In this document: positions 13,700-14,054 of the stretch, piece after piece
Numbering within the stretch: the first letter of the stretch is position 1
How the letters are laid out: each line of letters begins with the position of its first letter
From: Marvinbryantia sp964455335
Lineage (GTDB): Bacteria > Bacillota > Clostridia > Lachnospirales > Lachnospiraceae
Length of the DNA: 14,054 nt
Assembly (NCBI GenBank): GCA_964455335.1
Contig: CAYVVW010000042.1
Location: 1-14,054 of the forward strand
Reading direction: 5' to 3'
The notes under the pieces: generated by a model
What the model was told of the DNA's origin: nothing
Seen by the model: only the letters and a program-made list of their open reading frames with translations
Databases searched by the model: none
Translations under genes and position numbers: made by a program

Positions 13700-14054
13700 T
13701 TTTTCCTTATCTGCGTTGCGCTCCACCTGTTGGCTCAAAACCACCCGGATTATTCACCTGTCTTGACTATCCTGTATCAAACGTTCACCCTCCCCCTTAT
13801 CCTAGCATGAATCCAATGCATCCGCAAGGTCTTACCTGATTTACAATCTCAGCATCTTTAGCAACTCTAACGACCACCCGCTCTCAGTCTCCTCGGATTT
13901 CACAGATTTTGTCTGTCTGTTCCAAACCACCTTCTGCAGTTTCGCCATACCCAAGTTTCACCTGTCATTTACCCAAAAGGCAACCCCAAGGGCTGCCCCT
14001 GGGATTGCCTTTCATCTTTTGATTTGTTTGACAGCCTCCCATTGAAAGTCTCAA
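13700..14054. other. Gene-free right edge, content unassigned
   Basis: No convincing coding region on either strand. On the minus strand one frame reads open on both sides of a single stop (a gtg-initiated stretch beginning VKLGYGETAEGG, then ERVVVRVAKDAEIVNQ, ending near 13802). It matches no protein I recognise. Several local self-complementary words (for example ACAGA with TCTGT near 13905-13925) would also suit a structured RNA or the edge of a mobile element. I cannot decide between these. Confidence 0.3.
13976..14012. terminator. Long hairpin, possible bidirectional terminator
   Basis: AAAGGCAA (13976-13983) pairs with TTGCCTTT (14005-14012). The inner part (CCCA with TGGG, GGG with CCC) continues the stem with two mismatches around a CTG loop. 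Short T-rich runs follow on both strands. It would suit the end of a gene lying to the right and reading leftward, but could also be part of a mobile-element end. Confidence 0.45.

Overview
The window looks like a chromosomal stretch from a Gram-positive, moderately GC-rich Clostridia member, most likely a Lachnospiraceae-type gut or rumen anaerobe. The grounds are strong AGGAGG-type ribosome sites, a protein set that closely parallels the Roseburia and Ruminococcus mannan loci, and a PD-(D/E)XK-like protein family that I know mainly from Lachnospiraceae. The taxonomic call is inference.

Layout. (1) Positions 1-983, plus strand: the 3' end of a gene whose first part resembles the BREX methyltransferase PglX and whose last part resembles the coiled-coil/helix-turn-helix tail of Rpn/PD-(D/E)XK transposase-nucleases, then a GNAT acetyltransferase. 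(2) Positions 1034-10393, minus strand: a seven-gene cluster for beta-mannan oligosaccharides. In transcription order it holds a GH130 mannooligosaccharide phosphorylase, a cellobiose/mannobiose 2-epimerase, a GH130 mannosylglucose phosphorylase, a CE2 acetyl esterase, a CE17-like acetyl esterase, a phosphohexomutase and mannose-6-phosphate isomerase. (3) Positions 10836-11999, minus strand: an exported SGNH hydrolase with a C-terminal Big2-type Ig-like domain, immediately upstream of the cluster. (4) Positions 12178-13694, minus strand: a separate unit with a clear sigma-A type promoter, a 34-codon ORF coupled to a degenerate PD-(D/E)XK-like protein, a flavodoxin and an intrinsic terminator. 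(5) Positions 13700-14054: no gene recognised; a long hairpin near the right edge.

How the genes work together. Imported acetylated manno-oligosaccharides would be deacetylated in the cytoplasm by the two esterases, neither of which has a signal peptide. Chains would be shortened by the GH130 enzyme at 9368-10393. The epimerase would turn mannobiose into mannosylglucose, which the GH130 enzyme at 6757-7938 splits with phosphate into mannose-1-phosphate and glucose. The mutase and ManA would then carry mannose-1-phosphate via mannose-6-phosphate to fructose-6-phosphate. Transporter, regulator and endo-mannanase are not in this window.

The least ordinary feature is a set of minisatellites threaded through the mannan cluster. 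Two 39-bp (13-codon) in-frame arrays lie inside enzymes: the CE17-like linker, and a loop of the epimerase barrel. A 39/40-bp array lies between the SGNH-Big2 gene and the cluster. A 65-bp array and a 25-bp array overlap the stop-codon regions of two genes.
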